NCBI GenBank assembly: GCA_027620595.1
Contig: JAQCDI010000071.1
Location: forward strand, 1 to 9,659
Length of the DNA: 9,659 nt
Direction: 5' to 3'
DNA from: Bacteroidota bacterium
GTDB lineage: Bacteria; Bacteroidota; Rhodothermia; Rhodothermales; UBA10348
The position numbers were made by a program, and so were the translations under genes. Positions 1 to 6,467 of this stretch are shown here, in pieces (within the stretch, counting starts at the first letter, position 1; every line of letters begins with the position of its first letter). The notes below the pieces were generated by a model that was not told the DNA's origin, searched no databases, and saw only the letters and a list, made by a program, of their open reading frames with translations.

Positions 1-21
1 GACCGCGTCCGGAACAGCTTC

Positions 22-465
22 CTACCGGTCTCGATCCCGCAGCGCCCGCTGCTCTTCGGGTGTCAGGGGCCCCGGCGGAGGCAAGGTGAGCCGCATGCCC
101 GGAAGCAGGAGGTCGGGATCGGCCAGGATCGAGCGGTTGGCCAACCAGAGCCGGACCCAATGCGCGGTGGAGCCCTCATAGTATCTGCGCGCCAGCCGGG
201 AAAGGGTTTCTCCTGCCGTTACCGTGTGTTTCTCTCTCTCATCGAAGGACTCACGGGAGGATGGCGTCACGTCGCCTTCTGGTGCCTCCTCATCCTGGGT
301 TACGGCTTCGTCAACCGGATTCCGACGCACTGTCACAGGCGCCGCCGCCCCCGCCGCAGCACCGATGCGGACGCCGCCCGAACCCACCAGCTGCACCGTT
401 CGCCGCTGCGGGACGATGCGCAGCGTGACCAGGGTGTCGGTGGCGGGTGGGTTGCCATCCTGTTG
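22..465 (-). CDS. LysM-domain protein, C-terminal part (5'-truncated)
   Basis: This is a leftward reading frame of about 147 residues ending in TAG at 22-24. Its C-terminal part is a clear LysM peptidoglycan-binding module, coded by about 231-76. It begins with the motif TVTAGETLSRLARRYYEG, continues with a W and an LANR segment, and closes with DPDLLLPGMRLTLPPP, matching the usual pattern GDTL...IA...Y...aN...dPd.i.pG..L.iP. A charged, acidic linker (TQDEEAPEGD) and an Ala/Gly-rich segment precede it. LysM proteins typically bind peptidoglycan in the periplasm or cell envelope. No signal peptide, ATG start or ribosome binding site is visible. The same frame stays open to 765, but beyond about 465 it runs antisense to a histidine-kinase domain and no longer looks like protein. 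The true N-terminus is therefore missing, or it is an undetected alternative start such as GTG near 336. The LysM assignment is firm; the start is arbitrary. Confidence 0.7.
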   Translation of the reverse strand, partial: QQDGNPPATDTLVTLRIVPQRRTVQLVGSGGVRIGAAAGAAAPVTVRRNPVDEAVTQDEEAPEGDVTPSSRESFDEREKHTVTAGETLSRLARRYYEGSTAHWVRLWLANRSILADPDLLLPGMRLTLPPPGPLTPEEQRALRDRDR

Positions 466-843
466 GAGCCGCAGGCCCTGGACGCCCGCATCGAGGCCGA
501 CTTGACGTTCCTTCCTGGTGCCCTGCGCAACGTCATCAAAAATGCCGTGGAGCATGTCCTGGAACACACCGTGGATGCACCGCCGCCGGTTCGGGTTGCC
601 TGCGCCACGGAACCCGCGTCCGTCTCCATCGAGGTGTGGAACGGCGGACCGCCGGTGCCTGATCACCTCCTGGAATCGTTCTTCGACAAGTTCAATTCCA
701 CCAAGGCAGCTTCTGGTGGAACGGGGTTGGGCACCACGTTTGCCCGTATCGTGACAGAAGCCCACGGAGGGTCAATCTCCGTGAGCTCCTCGGCAGAAGA
801 CGGAACCCGGGTTCGCTTGGTGCTCCCCCGGGTCGTCTCCTGA
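448..843 (+). CDS. Sensor histidine kinase, ATP-binding domain only (5'-truncated)
   Basis: About 131 codons end in TGA at 841-843 and form the HATPase_c domain of a two-component sensor kinase, the part that binds ATP for autophosphorylation. With W at 448 as residue 1, the N box is RNVIKNAVEH (27-36), a G1-type box is WNGGPPVP (64-71), an F-box region is FFDKFNSTK (78-86) and the G2 box is GGTGLG (90-95), followed by the typical AHGGSISVSS. The NGGPP form of G1 occurs in many bacterial sensor kinases. There is no dimerisation/phosphoacceptor His domain or sensor domain. The frame is open upstream to 160, but that stretch is antisense to the LysM gene and has no kinase features. As it stands the product could not be a complete kinase. 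It is probably the 3' remnant of a longer gene cut at about 440-470, though a stand-alone ATPase domain cannot be excluded. The start given is only the approximate limit of recognisable homology. Confidence 0.65.
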   Translation, partial: WVAILLEPQALDARIEADLTFLPGALRNVIKNAVEHVLEHTVDAPPPVRVACATEPASVSIEVWNGGPPVPDHLLESFFDKFNSTKAASGGTGLGTTFARIVTEAHGGSISVSSSAEDGTRVRLVLPRVVS

Positions 844-845
844 GG

Positions 846-882
846 TCTGACCGATCGGGCGCACGGCCCGTAAGGGGTCAGA
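846..882. terminator. Hairpin between convergent genes, possible bidirectional terminator
   Basis: TCTGACC (846-852) pairs perfectly with GGTCAGA (876-882). Inside it CGGGC (856-860) pairs with GCCCG (866-870), separated by small asymmetric bulges. The hairpin starts 3 bases after the kinase-fragment stop and contains the stop codon of the porin gene at 878-880. That position suits a shared transcription terminator. Neither side has a U-tract, so intrinsic termination is only a possibility. Confidence 0.4.
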
Positions 883-2230
883 AGCTGACACTCACCCCGC
901 CGATGAGCGTCAGCGTGGACAGTTCGTTGGTTATGCTGGTGGCAGGATTCTCACCACTCGGACCGAACATGGGATTTTTCCAGTAGCCCGTGTTCTCGAC
1001 GTTCGGTGCATACTGGCCTGCGAACGAGAGCTTCAGCTTGTCGGACATCTCGTAGGAGAACCCGGCCGAAACATGCTGCTCGACGAGTGCCGGCGCAGGA
1101 GCATTGAAGAAGGCCAGGTCGTCGGCAATCGGGGAGTTGTTGTACGCATATCCCACCCGGACCGGGAAGCCTTCGGCCAGTTCATACTGGGCACCGATGG
1201 CCACTACCGTCACGGCATCCCATCCAAAGCCTTTCACGGCCATGGTCTTATCAAAGCCGACGTCGTCGAATCCTTTCGTGTTGGCATAATCGATATAGCG
1301 GACGTCGAGGGCCAACAGCAGGTTCTCAACGCCCGTCCAGGCCAGGGACCCGGAAACGATCATCGGGAAATCCATACGGAAAGTGTAGTCCGGTGCACCC
1401 GCCGTTTCCGGCGCGTACTCGAAATCATTGAAGGTCTGGGGGCTCTTGTAGGAGATGCCCACGGACAGGTCTTCGTTCACCACGGCGTGCACGCCGGCCT
1501 GGAAGCCGTATCCCATGGCCCAGGTAACCGGAGCATCCGGATAAAGCGGCAGGTCGTCCTGCGGTACGCCCGGAGTCTGGAAGGCATCAATGAATTGGGG
1601 TGCCGTAGCCGGGATGACCGAAAGCTCCAGGTTGGCCATGTTCCATGTAGGAGCAAAGCCGATGGAGACCTTGTCATTGACGCGATAGGCAACACTCGGG
1701 GAAACCTGGAGCAGCATGAACGAGGAGTTCATGGCACCAAAGCCCATACCGCCCTGCGGCATCTGCGGGGTCAGGATGGGATTCGTGGGCGATGCCGCAT
1801 AGTCTACGCCGAATCCACCCACGCCATAGGCGCTGAATCCGAAGGCCCACTTGCTGCCTTCGGGGGCGATGATCAATCCCAGCGACGGAATGGGGAACGG
1901 TCCAGCTTCACTGTCCGTCGAGCCGCTCATCGTAACGGGCGGTCCGAACTGCGGGCCGAAGGCTCCTGCCTGAACGGTGGAGGTGATCGTGCTCGTCGGC
2001 ATCATGAGCTGGATGCCGATGTCCAGGGTGCGGCCCGGAAGGGCCACCATGGCAGCCGGGTTCCAGTGCAGGGCCGTCAGGGCGTCCTGCGGAGCAGCCA
2101 TACCGGCTCCGGACATTCCTTGGTCTATCGGGCCTACTCCGTTGAGGACGTGGCCGGTCTGGGCCTGGACAACCGGCGCCAACAGGATGGCCAGAAAAAG
2201 AAGGGATGCAATGGCGGGAAAGCGTTTCAT
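878..2230 (-). CDS. OMPP1/FadL/TodX-family outer membrane transport protein
   Basis: This 450-residue protein resembles the FadL family: 14-stranded outer-membrane beta-barrels with an N-terminal hatch that carry hydrophobic molecules such as long-chain fatty acids or aromatics inward. The chosen ATG (2228-2230) gives a classic signal peptide: MKRF, a hydrophobic run to residue 20 and cleavage after VQA at 23. An in-frame start at 2275 would add 15 residues ahead of it that do not fit. After cleavage comes a Gly-rich segment (GVGPIDQGMSGAGMA) and then LHWNPAAM with the family's NPA motif at 57-59. The rest alternates polar and hydrophobic residues with many aromatic and Gly residues, and the last residue is Phe, as required by the barrel assembly machinery. 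The length is typical of the family. The substrate cannot be read from the sequence. The gene is divergent from a GntR-type regulator, with an operator-like palindrome 84-99 bases upstream of its start, so regulation by that protein is plausible. Confidence 0.85.
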   Translation of the reverse strand: MKRFPAIASLLFLAILLAPVVQAQTGHVLNGVGPIDQGMSGAGMAAPQDALTALHWNPAAMVALPGRTLDIGIQLMMPTSTITSTVQAGAFGPQFGPPVTMSGSTDSEAGPFPIPSLGLIIAPEGSKWAFGFSAYGVGGFGVDYAASPTNPILTPQMPQGGMGFGAMNSSFMLLQVSPSVAYRVNDKVSIGFAPTWNMANLELSVIPATAPQFIDAFQTPGVPQDDLPLYPDAPVTWAMGYGFQAGVHAVVNEDLSVGISYKSPQTFNDFEYAPETAGAPDYTFRMDFPMIVSGSLAWTGVENLLLALDVRYIDYANTKGFDDVGFDKTMAVKGFGWDAVTVVAIGAQYELAEGFPVRVGYAYNNSPIADDLAFFNAPAPALVEQHVSAGFSYEMSDKLKLSFAGQYAPNVENTGYWKNPMFGPSGENPATSITNELSTLTLIGGVSVSF

Positions 2231-2301
2231 GAATGGATCCTGCGTCAGTGGAAACAGCGGGAAGTCGACGTGCATCCTGTAGACAGGAGGTCACGCGGCC
2301 C

Positions 2302-2331
2302 CAAGTTGTAACTACTTGTAATAACAAGTTG
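2302..2331. promoter_or_regulatory. Candidate GntR/HutC-type operator in the divergent intergenic region
   Basis: ACTTGT (2314-2319) and ACAAGT (2324-2329) form a perfect 6-base inverted repeat around AATA. This places GT and AC four bases apart, the core seen in operators of UTRA-domain GntR regulators such as TreR, NagR and DasR (GT-N4-AC). A second, less symmetric GT-N4-AC core (2308-2315) lies exactly 10 bases to the left, one helical turn. The heptamer CAAGTTG is also directly repeated at 2302-2308 and 2325-2331. The element sits between the porin and regulator genes. The sequence pattern is seen directly; binding by the neighbouring regulator is inferred. Confidence 0.55.
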
Positions 2332-2492
2332 CCATGTGATCCGTGTCCTTGATGTGGTCTGATCCCCGACACGTCCGCTCCCGGGAGAGAACGAAGGCGC
2401 TCCTCACGCGCGCTGTTTCCGAGTATCCGGCATACGTTGGATCCTCACATGTCATTACACGTATGCACCCTTTCTTCATCCTGAAATGCCAC

Positions 2493-3275
2493 ATGGCCAT
2501 TACCGCAACCCCCCGACATGAACGGGTCAGTTCCTGGGTCCGGGAACAGATCGAATCCGGCCTCCTGCTCGAAAACGACCAGCTTCCCTCGGAGAACCAA
2601 CTCGGAGAGCGCTTCGGGGTGAGCCGCATCACGGTCCGTCGGGCGCTGCAGACCCTGGAATCCGAGGGCCTCATCTATAGACGACAAGGACTGGGTTCAT
2701 TCGTAAACGATACGCGTCTGCACCAGGGCCTTGAGCACCTCTCGGACTTTGTCGAGGACATGGAGGCGGCGGGACTGTCTCCTGAGTCCATCGTTCTACA
2801 GGAGGGCACGGAGAGTGCGGGGTCACGCATTGCCGCCGCCCTGGGCCTGCCCGAGGGAACGATTGTCTACCGGATCGACCGATTGCGGAAGGGAAACGGA
2901 GAAACATTGGCATTCGACCGGACCTGGATGCCCATGTTCTATGCGCATCTCCTGCAGCATCGGGACCTGGAGGCCACCACCATCTATTCGGTCCTCGAAG
3001 AAGAGCACGGCATCTGTGTGTGCCGCGGCACCTTCCGAATCGAGGCCGTCAACGCCCCCAACGATGTGGCCCAGCACCTCGACGTGCCTTGGGGCCGCGC
3101 CCTGCTCCTGATCGAACGCACCACATATTCGGATGCCGACCAGCGGGTGTACTTCCAACAGCGCTTCTACCGGTCGGACAAGGTGGCCTACGAACTGGAA
3201 CTGCGACGCATGAAGCGCCCCAGCGCCGGCCAGCAGACGCCGGTCAAAAGCCTCGAGCCCATCTTCAAGGATTGA
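2493..3275 (+). CDS. GntR-family transcriptional regulator, HutC subfamily (HTH + UTRA)
   Basis: This is a 260-residue DNA-binding regulator. Residues 10-72 form the GntR winged helix-turn-helix, recognisable from LPSENQLGERFGVSRITVRRAL followed by LESEGLIYRRQGLGSFV (the first stretch split here at 31-40 and 41-52). A UTRA effector-binding domain follows (about 90-235), with the typical patterns EGTIVYRIDRLR, LAFDRTWMP and QRVYFQQRFYR. Regulators of this subfamily usually repress transport and catabolic genes until a small ligand (sugar phosphate, amino sugar, histidine derivative and others) binds UTRA. The ligand here is unknown. The ATG at 2493 was chosen because it directly precedes the conserved domain at normal spacing. 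In-frame ATGs at 2463 and 2343 would add 10 or 50 residues without family resemblance. No clear Shine-Dalgarno sequence is visible. The gene is divergent from the FadL-type porin, which makes it a likely regulator of that gene and of itself through the palindrome at 2314-2329. Its last 11 bases overlap the end of moeA. Confidence 0.9.
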   Translation: MAITATPRHERVSSWVREQIESGLLLENDQLPSENQLGERFGVSRITVRRALQTLESEGLIYRRQGLGSFVNDTRLHQGLEHLSDFVEDMEAAGLSPESIVLQEGTESAGSRIAAALGLPEGTIVYRIDRLRKGNGETLAFDRTWMPMFYAHLLQHRDLEATTIYSVLEEEHGICVCRGTFRIEAVNAPNDVAQHLDVPWGRALLLIERTTYSDADQRVYFQQRFYRSDKVAYELELRRMKRPSAGQQTPVKSLEPIFKD

Positions 3276-4518
3276 CCCCTGTGTCCGGGGCGCCGGAAAG
3301 GGTGGCCCAGGGCAGCATCTGGATGAGGACCGTGCTGCCGGCAAGGACACGCTCCACGTCGCTGGGCAGGTGGATGATGCAATTGGCCCGAACCACCGAG
3401 CCATAGAGGTTGGAGCCCTGGGGGCCGGTATCCCCGGCCCGGAGCATCCCGTCCCCATCGATCCAAGCCGTACCCCTTGTGAAATAGTGCAGGTCAGGCA
3501 CCTTGTCCATCGTCCGGTCAAGACGTGCCGAAAGCAGGCCGGCATCCGGAGTCAGACGCCGCAGCATGTGCGCAATCAGCGGACGAACGTAAATCTCGAA
3601 ACACATGGCGGAGGAGACCGGATTGCCTGGAAGCCCCAGAAAGGGCTGATCACCCAGCAGACCAAAGGCCAGCGGCTTGCCTGGTCGCTGACGCACCTGC
3701 CAGAAGTGCAGGACGCCTCCCATGGATTCCAGAACCTGCCTGACATGATCGTGGTCCCCCATCGAAACGCCGCCCGAGAACACCAAGAGATCGGCCTCGG
3801 CTCCCGAAAAAAGACACTCCCGGATGGCCGCTTCGGAATCGAACGCGTGTTCATGCCCGGGGCACTGTCCGCCAGCGGATCGGACCTGGGCGCAGAGCGC
3901 AGGCCCGTTGGCGTTGCGGATCTGACCGCGGACCGGCTGCCTGGACGGCTCCACGATCTCGTCTCCCGTGGATATGATCCGTACCCGGGGAGGGCGGCGG
4001 ACGGGAACAGGATCCACACCCAGGGTGGCCAGCATCCCCAGCGTGGCCGGAGTAATGAGTTCCCCCGCGTCAAACACCTGCTGCCCTCGTTCCACATCCT
4101 CTGCTGCCGGCCGAACGTGCCGACCCGGAACCGGCACCAGGTTGAAAGACACCCTGTCGCCCTCCCGGTTTTGTACGCGCTCCACCGGAATGACCGCATC
4201 GGCGCCGTCCGGAAACGGTGCCCCCGTCATGATGACCGCCGTACAGCCCGGTTCCACGAAAAAGGGCTCAGCGGCTCCTGCGGGGATGTGGGCCGTGATA
4301 CGCAGCGACCTTGTGGGATCGCCGACGAAGTCCTCGGATCGCACGGCAAACCCATCCATGGCCGAACTGGCAAATGGAGGAATGTCCTCACGGGCCACCA
4401 CGCCCTCTGCGAGCGTATGACCAAGGGCCATCGACAGGGGCATCTTTTCGATTGGTGTCGGACGGGCGAAGGAGAGCACCGTCTCGAGGGCCTCCTCGAA
4501 TGGGATGAATGTTCGCAT
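3265..4518 (-). CDS. moeA: Molybdopterin molybdenumtransferase MoeA
   Basis: This 417-residue protein matches MoeA, which inserts molybdate into adenylylated molybdopterin in the last step of basic molybdenum cofactor synthesis (cytoplasmic). The N-terminal part has SSAMDGFAV (51-59) and MTGAPFPDGADAVIPVE (98-113 region). The central MoCF-binding fold has RIISTGDEI (180-188), FSGGVSMGDHD (247-257), the RPGKP loop (278-282) and GLPGNPVSS (295-303). A C-terminal domain IV follows to residue 417. The length is close to the roughly 411 residues of E. coli MoeA. The ATG at 4516-4518 starts right at the conserved MRTFIPFEEAL, whereas the frame open upstream to 4875 is antisense to pgi. No other cofactor gene (moaA, moaC, mobA, moeB) or molybdoenzyme lies in the window. 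The gene is divergent from pgi across 88 bases and its 3' end overlaps the regulator gene. Confidence 0.95.
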   Translation of the reverse strand: MRTFIPFEEALETVLSFARPTPIEKMPLSMALGHTLAEGVVAREDIPPFASSAMDGFAVRSEDFVGDPTRSLRITAHIPAGAAEPFFVEPGCTAVIMTGAPFPDGADAVIPVERVQNREGDRVSFNLVPVPGRHVRPAAEDVERGQQVFDAGELITPATLGMLATLGVDPVPVRRPPRVRIISTGDEIVEPSRQPVRGQIRNANGPALCAQVRSAGGQCPGHEHAFDSEAAIRECLFSGAEADLLVFSGGVSMGDHDHVRQVLESMGGVLHFWQVRQRPGKPLAFGLLGDQPFLGLPGNPVSSAMCFEIYVRPLIAHMLRRLTPDAGLLSARLDRTMDKVPDLHYFTRGTAWIDGDGMLRAGDTGPQGSNLYGSVVRANCIIHLPSDVERVLAGSTVLIQMLPWATLSGAPDTGVNP

Positions 4519-4606
4519 CAGGTGACTCGGGATCTGCGTACCTTTCCGCCTCAAGATAGGCCCCGGGGCTGCGTCCATCCCTCCCAGAACACCACAACCA
4601 CGTTTC

Positions 4607-5938
4607 ATGCTGCACCTGGATCTCGACCGTTCTGATCGTTTCGTTTCTGATACGCTGCGCCAGGGGCTGGCCGCACGCACGCAGGAGGCCCACGAAGCCT
4701 TGATGGCCGGGCGCGGCGCGGGAGCGGATTGGTTGGGTTGGCGGCGCATCCTGGCCGATCCCAACGATGCGCTCCTGGAAGAACTCGCAGCGCTGGCAGC
4801 GGACATCCGCTCCCGCGCCGACGTATTGCTCTGTGTGGGAATCGGTGGATCGTATCTGGGCGCAGAGGCTGTCATCCGGGCCCTTTCTCCCTATTTCCCG
4901 GGCGCAACCCCTGTGCAGGAGTCTTCCCTTTTCGGTGGCGGTTCGCCTCATCGGGTGGAGGTCCTCTTTGCCGGACACCACCTCTCGGGCGCGTATCTCG
5001 AACAGCTGCTTGCCTATCTGGAAGGGAAATCGGTCGTCGTGAATGTGATTTCCAAGAGCGGCACCACGCTCGAACCCGGCGTCTCCTTCCGCGTGATCCG
5101 GGAATGGATGCAGCGACAGTTTGAAGATGCCGATGCGCGCATCATTGCCACAACCGATGCCCATCGGGGTGCGCTTCGCAAACTGGCCGATGAACGGGGC
5201 TGGCAATCGTTTGTCATCCCCGATGACGTGGGAGGCCGATTCTCTGTGATGACTCCGGTCGGACTGCTCCCCATTGCCGTAGCCGGTTTCGATATCCGCC
5301 GGTTCTTCTACGGCGCTGTGGCCATGATGAAGGACATCGACGGCCAACAGGATCACCCGGCTTTGCGCTATGCGGCCCAGCGTTATGCCTTGCACGAAGC
5401 TGCCTATGTTACCGAGGTCCTGTCCGTGTTCGAGCCCCGGCTCGACGCACTGGGCGCCTGGTGGGCACAATTGTACGGGGAGAGCGAGGGCAAGGAAGGC
5501 AAGGGCCTTTTCCCCGCCCGATGCGTCTTTTCGACAGACCTGCATTCGCTGGGACAGTACCTGCAGGAAGGAAAGCGCAATATTTGCGAGACGTTCCTCA
5601 TCCTCGATGATGACCGCGGACGGTTGGGGGTTCCGGCTGCCGCATCGGACACCGATGGAAAGGGAGCCGACGGGTTGGCTTTCGTGGCCGGAAAGAGCTT
5701 CACGGAACTTACCCGGGCCGCCCTCGAGGGAACCATGGATGCCCACACGGCCGGTGGGGTACCCGTCAGCGCCATCCGCATTCCCCGGCTGGACGAGGAC
5801 ACCCTTGGTGGCCTTGTCTACTTCTTCGAGCACGTGGTGGCGCTGGGTGGATACATGCTTGGGATCAACCCCTTCGACCAACCGGGGGTAGAGGCCTACA
5901 AGAAGGCCATGTACGAGCGTTTGGGCCGCACGATCTGA
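4607..5938 (+). CDS. pgi: Glucose-6-phosphate isomerase
   Basis: This 443-residue enzyme of glycolysis and gluconeogenesis interconverts glucose-6-phosphate and fructose-6-phosphate in the cytoplasm. Its length fits the shorter bacterial type (about 450 residues, as in Bacillus) and not the approximately 550-residue E. coli type. Visible motifs are the phosphate-binding GIGGSYLGAEA (78-88) and SKSGTTLEP (149-157), PGI signature 1 DDVGGRFSVMTPVG (206-219), the catalytic Glu region GESEGKEGKG (291-300), TDLHSLGQ with His 313, and signature 2 GYMLGINPFDQPGVEAYK (415-432) ending in the conserved Lys 432. All expected active-site segments are present, so the enzyme should be functional. The ATG at 4607 begins MLHLDL with no clear ribosome binding site. 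The gene stands alone, divergent from moeA, with the large oriC-like stretch after its stop codon. Confidence 0.96.
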   Translation: MLHLDLDRSDRFVSDTLRQGLAARTQEAHEALMAGRGAGADWLGWRRILADPNDALLEELAALAADIRSRADVLLCVGIGGSYLGAEAVIRALSPYFPGATPVQESSLFGGGSPHRVEVLFAGHHLSGAYLEQLLAYLEGKSVVVNVISKSGTTLEPGVSFRVIREWMQRQFEDADARIIATTDAHRGALRKLADERGWQSFVIPDDVGGRFSVMTPVGLLPIAVAGFDIRRFFYGAVAMMKDIDGQQDHPALRYAAQRYALHEAAYVTEVLSVFEPRLDALGAWWAQLYGESEGKEGKGLFPARCVFSTDLHSLGQYLQEGKRNICETFLILDDDRGRLGVPAAASDTDGKGADGLAFVAGKSFTELTRAALEGTMDAHTAGGVPVSAIRIPRLDEDTLGGLVYFFEHVVALGGYMLGINPFDQPGVEAYKKAMYERLGRTI

Positions 5939-6125
5939 GGCGCACGGCGGTCCTGCTTTTCTCCTCGTAAATGCTGTGCAGAGTGTCGTGGGAAACCCGT
6001 TGACACCTTGTGGGAAGCAACCTTCCGGCAACGTCCCTGTGCAAACCTGTGCAGAAGCCTGCCCGATGTCGCTGCTCATCCACGCGTTCTACCAGCCACT
6101 CCATCTGGCAGAACCCAGGCAACGG

Positions 6126-6160
6126 TTTTCCACAAAAACAGTGTGGATTGTTGTGGACAT
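6126..6160. promoter_or_regulatory. DnaA-box trio (one consensus, two divergent)
   Basis: TTTTCCACA at 6126-6134 (plus strand) fits the DnaA consensus TTWTNCACA. It is followed by TGTGGATTG (6142-6150) and TGTGGACAT (6152-6160), which read on the minus strand as CAATCCACA and ATGTCCACA, two mismatches each from TTATCCACA. The last two are spaced exactly 10 bases apart, on the same face of the helix. Confidence 0.55.
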
Positions 6161-6182
6161 GTGCATGAGATCGAGACAGATA

Positions 6183-6200
6183 GGTAAAAATCGGTAAAAA
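6183..6200 (+). repeat. Two GGTAAAAA direct repeats, 10-base period
   Basis: GGTAAAAA occurs at 6183-6190 and again at 6193-6200. The repeats are A-rich in an otherwise GC-rich region and phased by one helical turn. They lie between DnaA-box-like sites, so they may be a bent or easily melted origin element; that role is inferred. Confidence 0.6.
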
Positions 6201-6223
6201 GGGCCCAGTGGATCATCCTCCCC

Positions 6224-6300
6224 TGCGGATAACATTCCACATGGTTCTGCACAAGCGTCTGTCAAGCGGGGTGGACAATCCACTTTTACACATATCCACC
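6224..6300. promoter_or_regulatory. DnaA-box group next to the AT-rich tract
   Basis: The group contains TTATCCGCA on the minus strand (6224-6232, one mismatch from the E. coli box), TTCTGCACA (6245-6253, one mismatch from TTWTNCACA), TTTTACACA (6284-6292, exact match) and ATATCCACC (6292-6300, two mismatches). Between them GTGGA (6271-6275) and TCCAC (6279-6283) form an inverted repeat around CAA, equivalent to two opposed box cores. The AT-rich tract starts about 10 bases further on, the usual relation between DnaA boxes and an unwinding element. Confidence 0.55.
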
Positions 6301-6305
6301 GGACC

Positions 6306-6363
6306 AATGACTACAGACTAATCCTATTACTTTCTTTTTCTTTCATATTCAGAGCTGTTGAAA
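6306..6363. other. AT-rich tract, candidate DNA unwinding element
   Basis: Within 6311-6350, 29 of 40 bases are A or T, including a pyrimidine-rich run TTTCTTTTTCTTTC (6331-6344), against a clearly GC-rich background. It flanks the exact-match box at 6284-6292. I see no clear array of DnaA-trio repeats. A promoter region for the downstream stress-protein gene is an alternative reading. Confidence 0.45.
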
Positions 6364-6467
6364 AGCACTTCACGCCGGTTCTGAAAGGAATCTCCTGATT
6401 GTGGACTCCCCACCTGCCCCCTACCTTAAGGCTCCACGGTCCCAGCAGTCCACTTCGTTTTTCCGCC

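Larger units (their letters stand above)
5970..6366. other. oriC-like region: DnaA-box cluster with an AT-rich tract
   Basis: No gene is evident from 5939 to 6467 (529 bases), and the stretch has structure unlike the rest of the window. It carries many nonamers resembling the DnaA box TTWTNCACA on both strands. Two match exactly: TTTTCCACA (6126-6134) and TTTTACACA (6284-6292). Three have one mismatch: TTATCCGCA (minus, 6224-6232) and TTCTGCACA (minus, 6048-6056; plus, 6245-6253). Further two-mismatch forms are at 5975-5983, 6038-6046, 6142-6150, 6152-6160, 6207-6215 and 6292-6300. Two GGTAAAAA repeats 10 bases apart lie in the middle. An AT-rich tract follows at 6311-6350 (29 of 40 bases A/T), a possible unwinding element. 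Together these suit a bacterial replication origin. A DnaA-titrating cluster is the main alternative. dnaA itself is not in the window, but origins away from dnaA are known. Confidence 0.6.

Noticed and set aside
2275..2288. Inverted repeat TCCTGT-AG-ACAGGA upstream of the porin
   Set aside because: The symmetry is real, but the GT-to-AC spacing is 2 rather than 4, so it does not match the HutC-type operator; too little to assign a role.
1073..2311. Long open frame antisense to the porin gene (412 codons)
   Set aside because: Its translation has no recognisable domain and is compositionally odd (many His, Arg, Gly), while the opposite strand gives a clear FadL-family protein with a signal peptide. 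It is a GC-rich shadow frame.
4560..4569. GCCCCGGGGC palindrome in the moeA-pgi intergenic region
   Set aside because: A 10-base all-G/C palindrome is expected by chance in GC-rich DNA and no regulator is linked to it.
3370..4635. Long open frame antisense to moeA
   Set aside because: The opposite strand has every MoeA motif; this frame shows none and overlaps it completely.
6000..6005. Perfect TTGACA as a sigma-70 -35 box downstream of pgi
   Set aside because: No TATAAT-like hexamer lies 16-18 bases downstream and no gene follows closely in that direction.
4388..6079. 563-codon open frame antisense to pgi
   Set aside because: The plus strand encodes pgi with all signatures; the antisense frame has no domain, and its length reflects high GC content.
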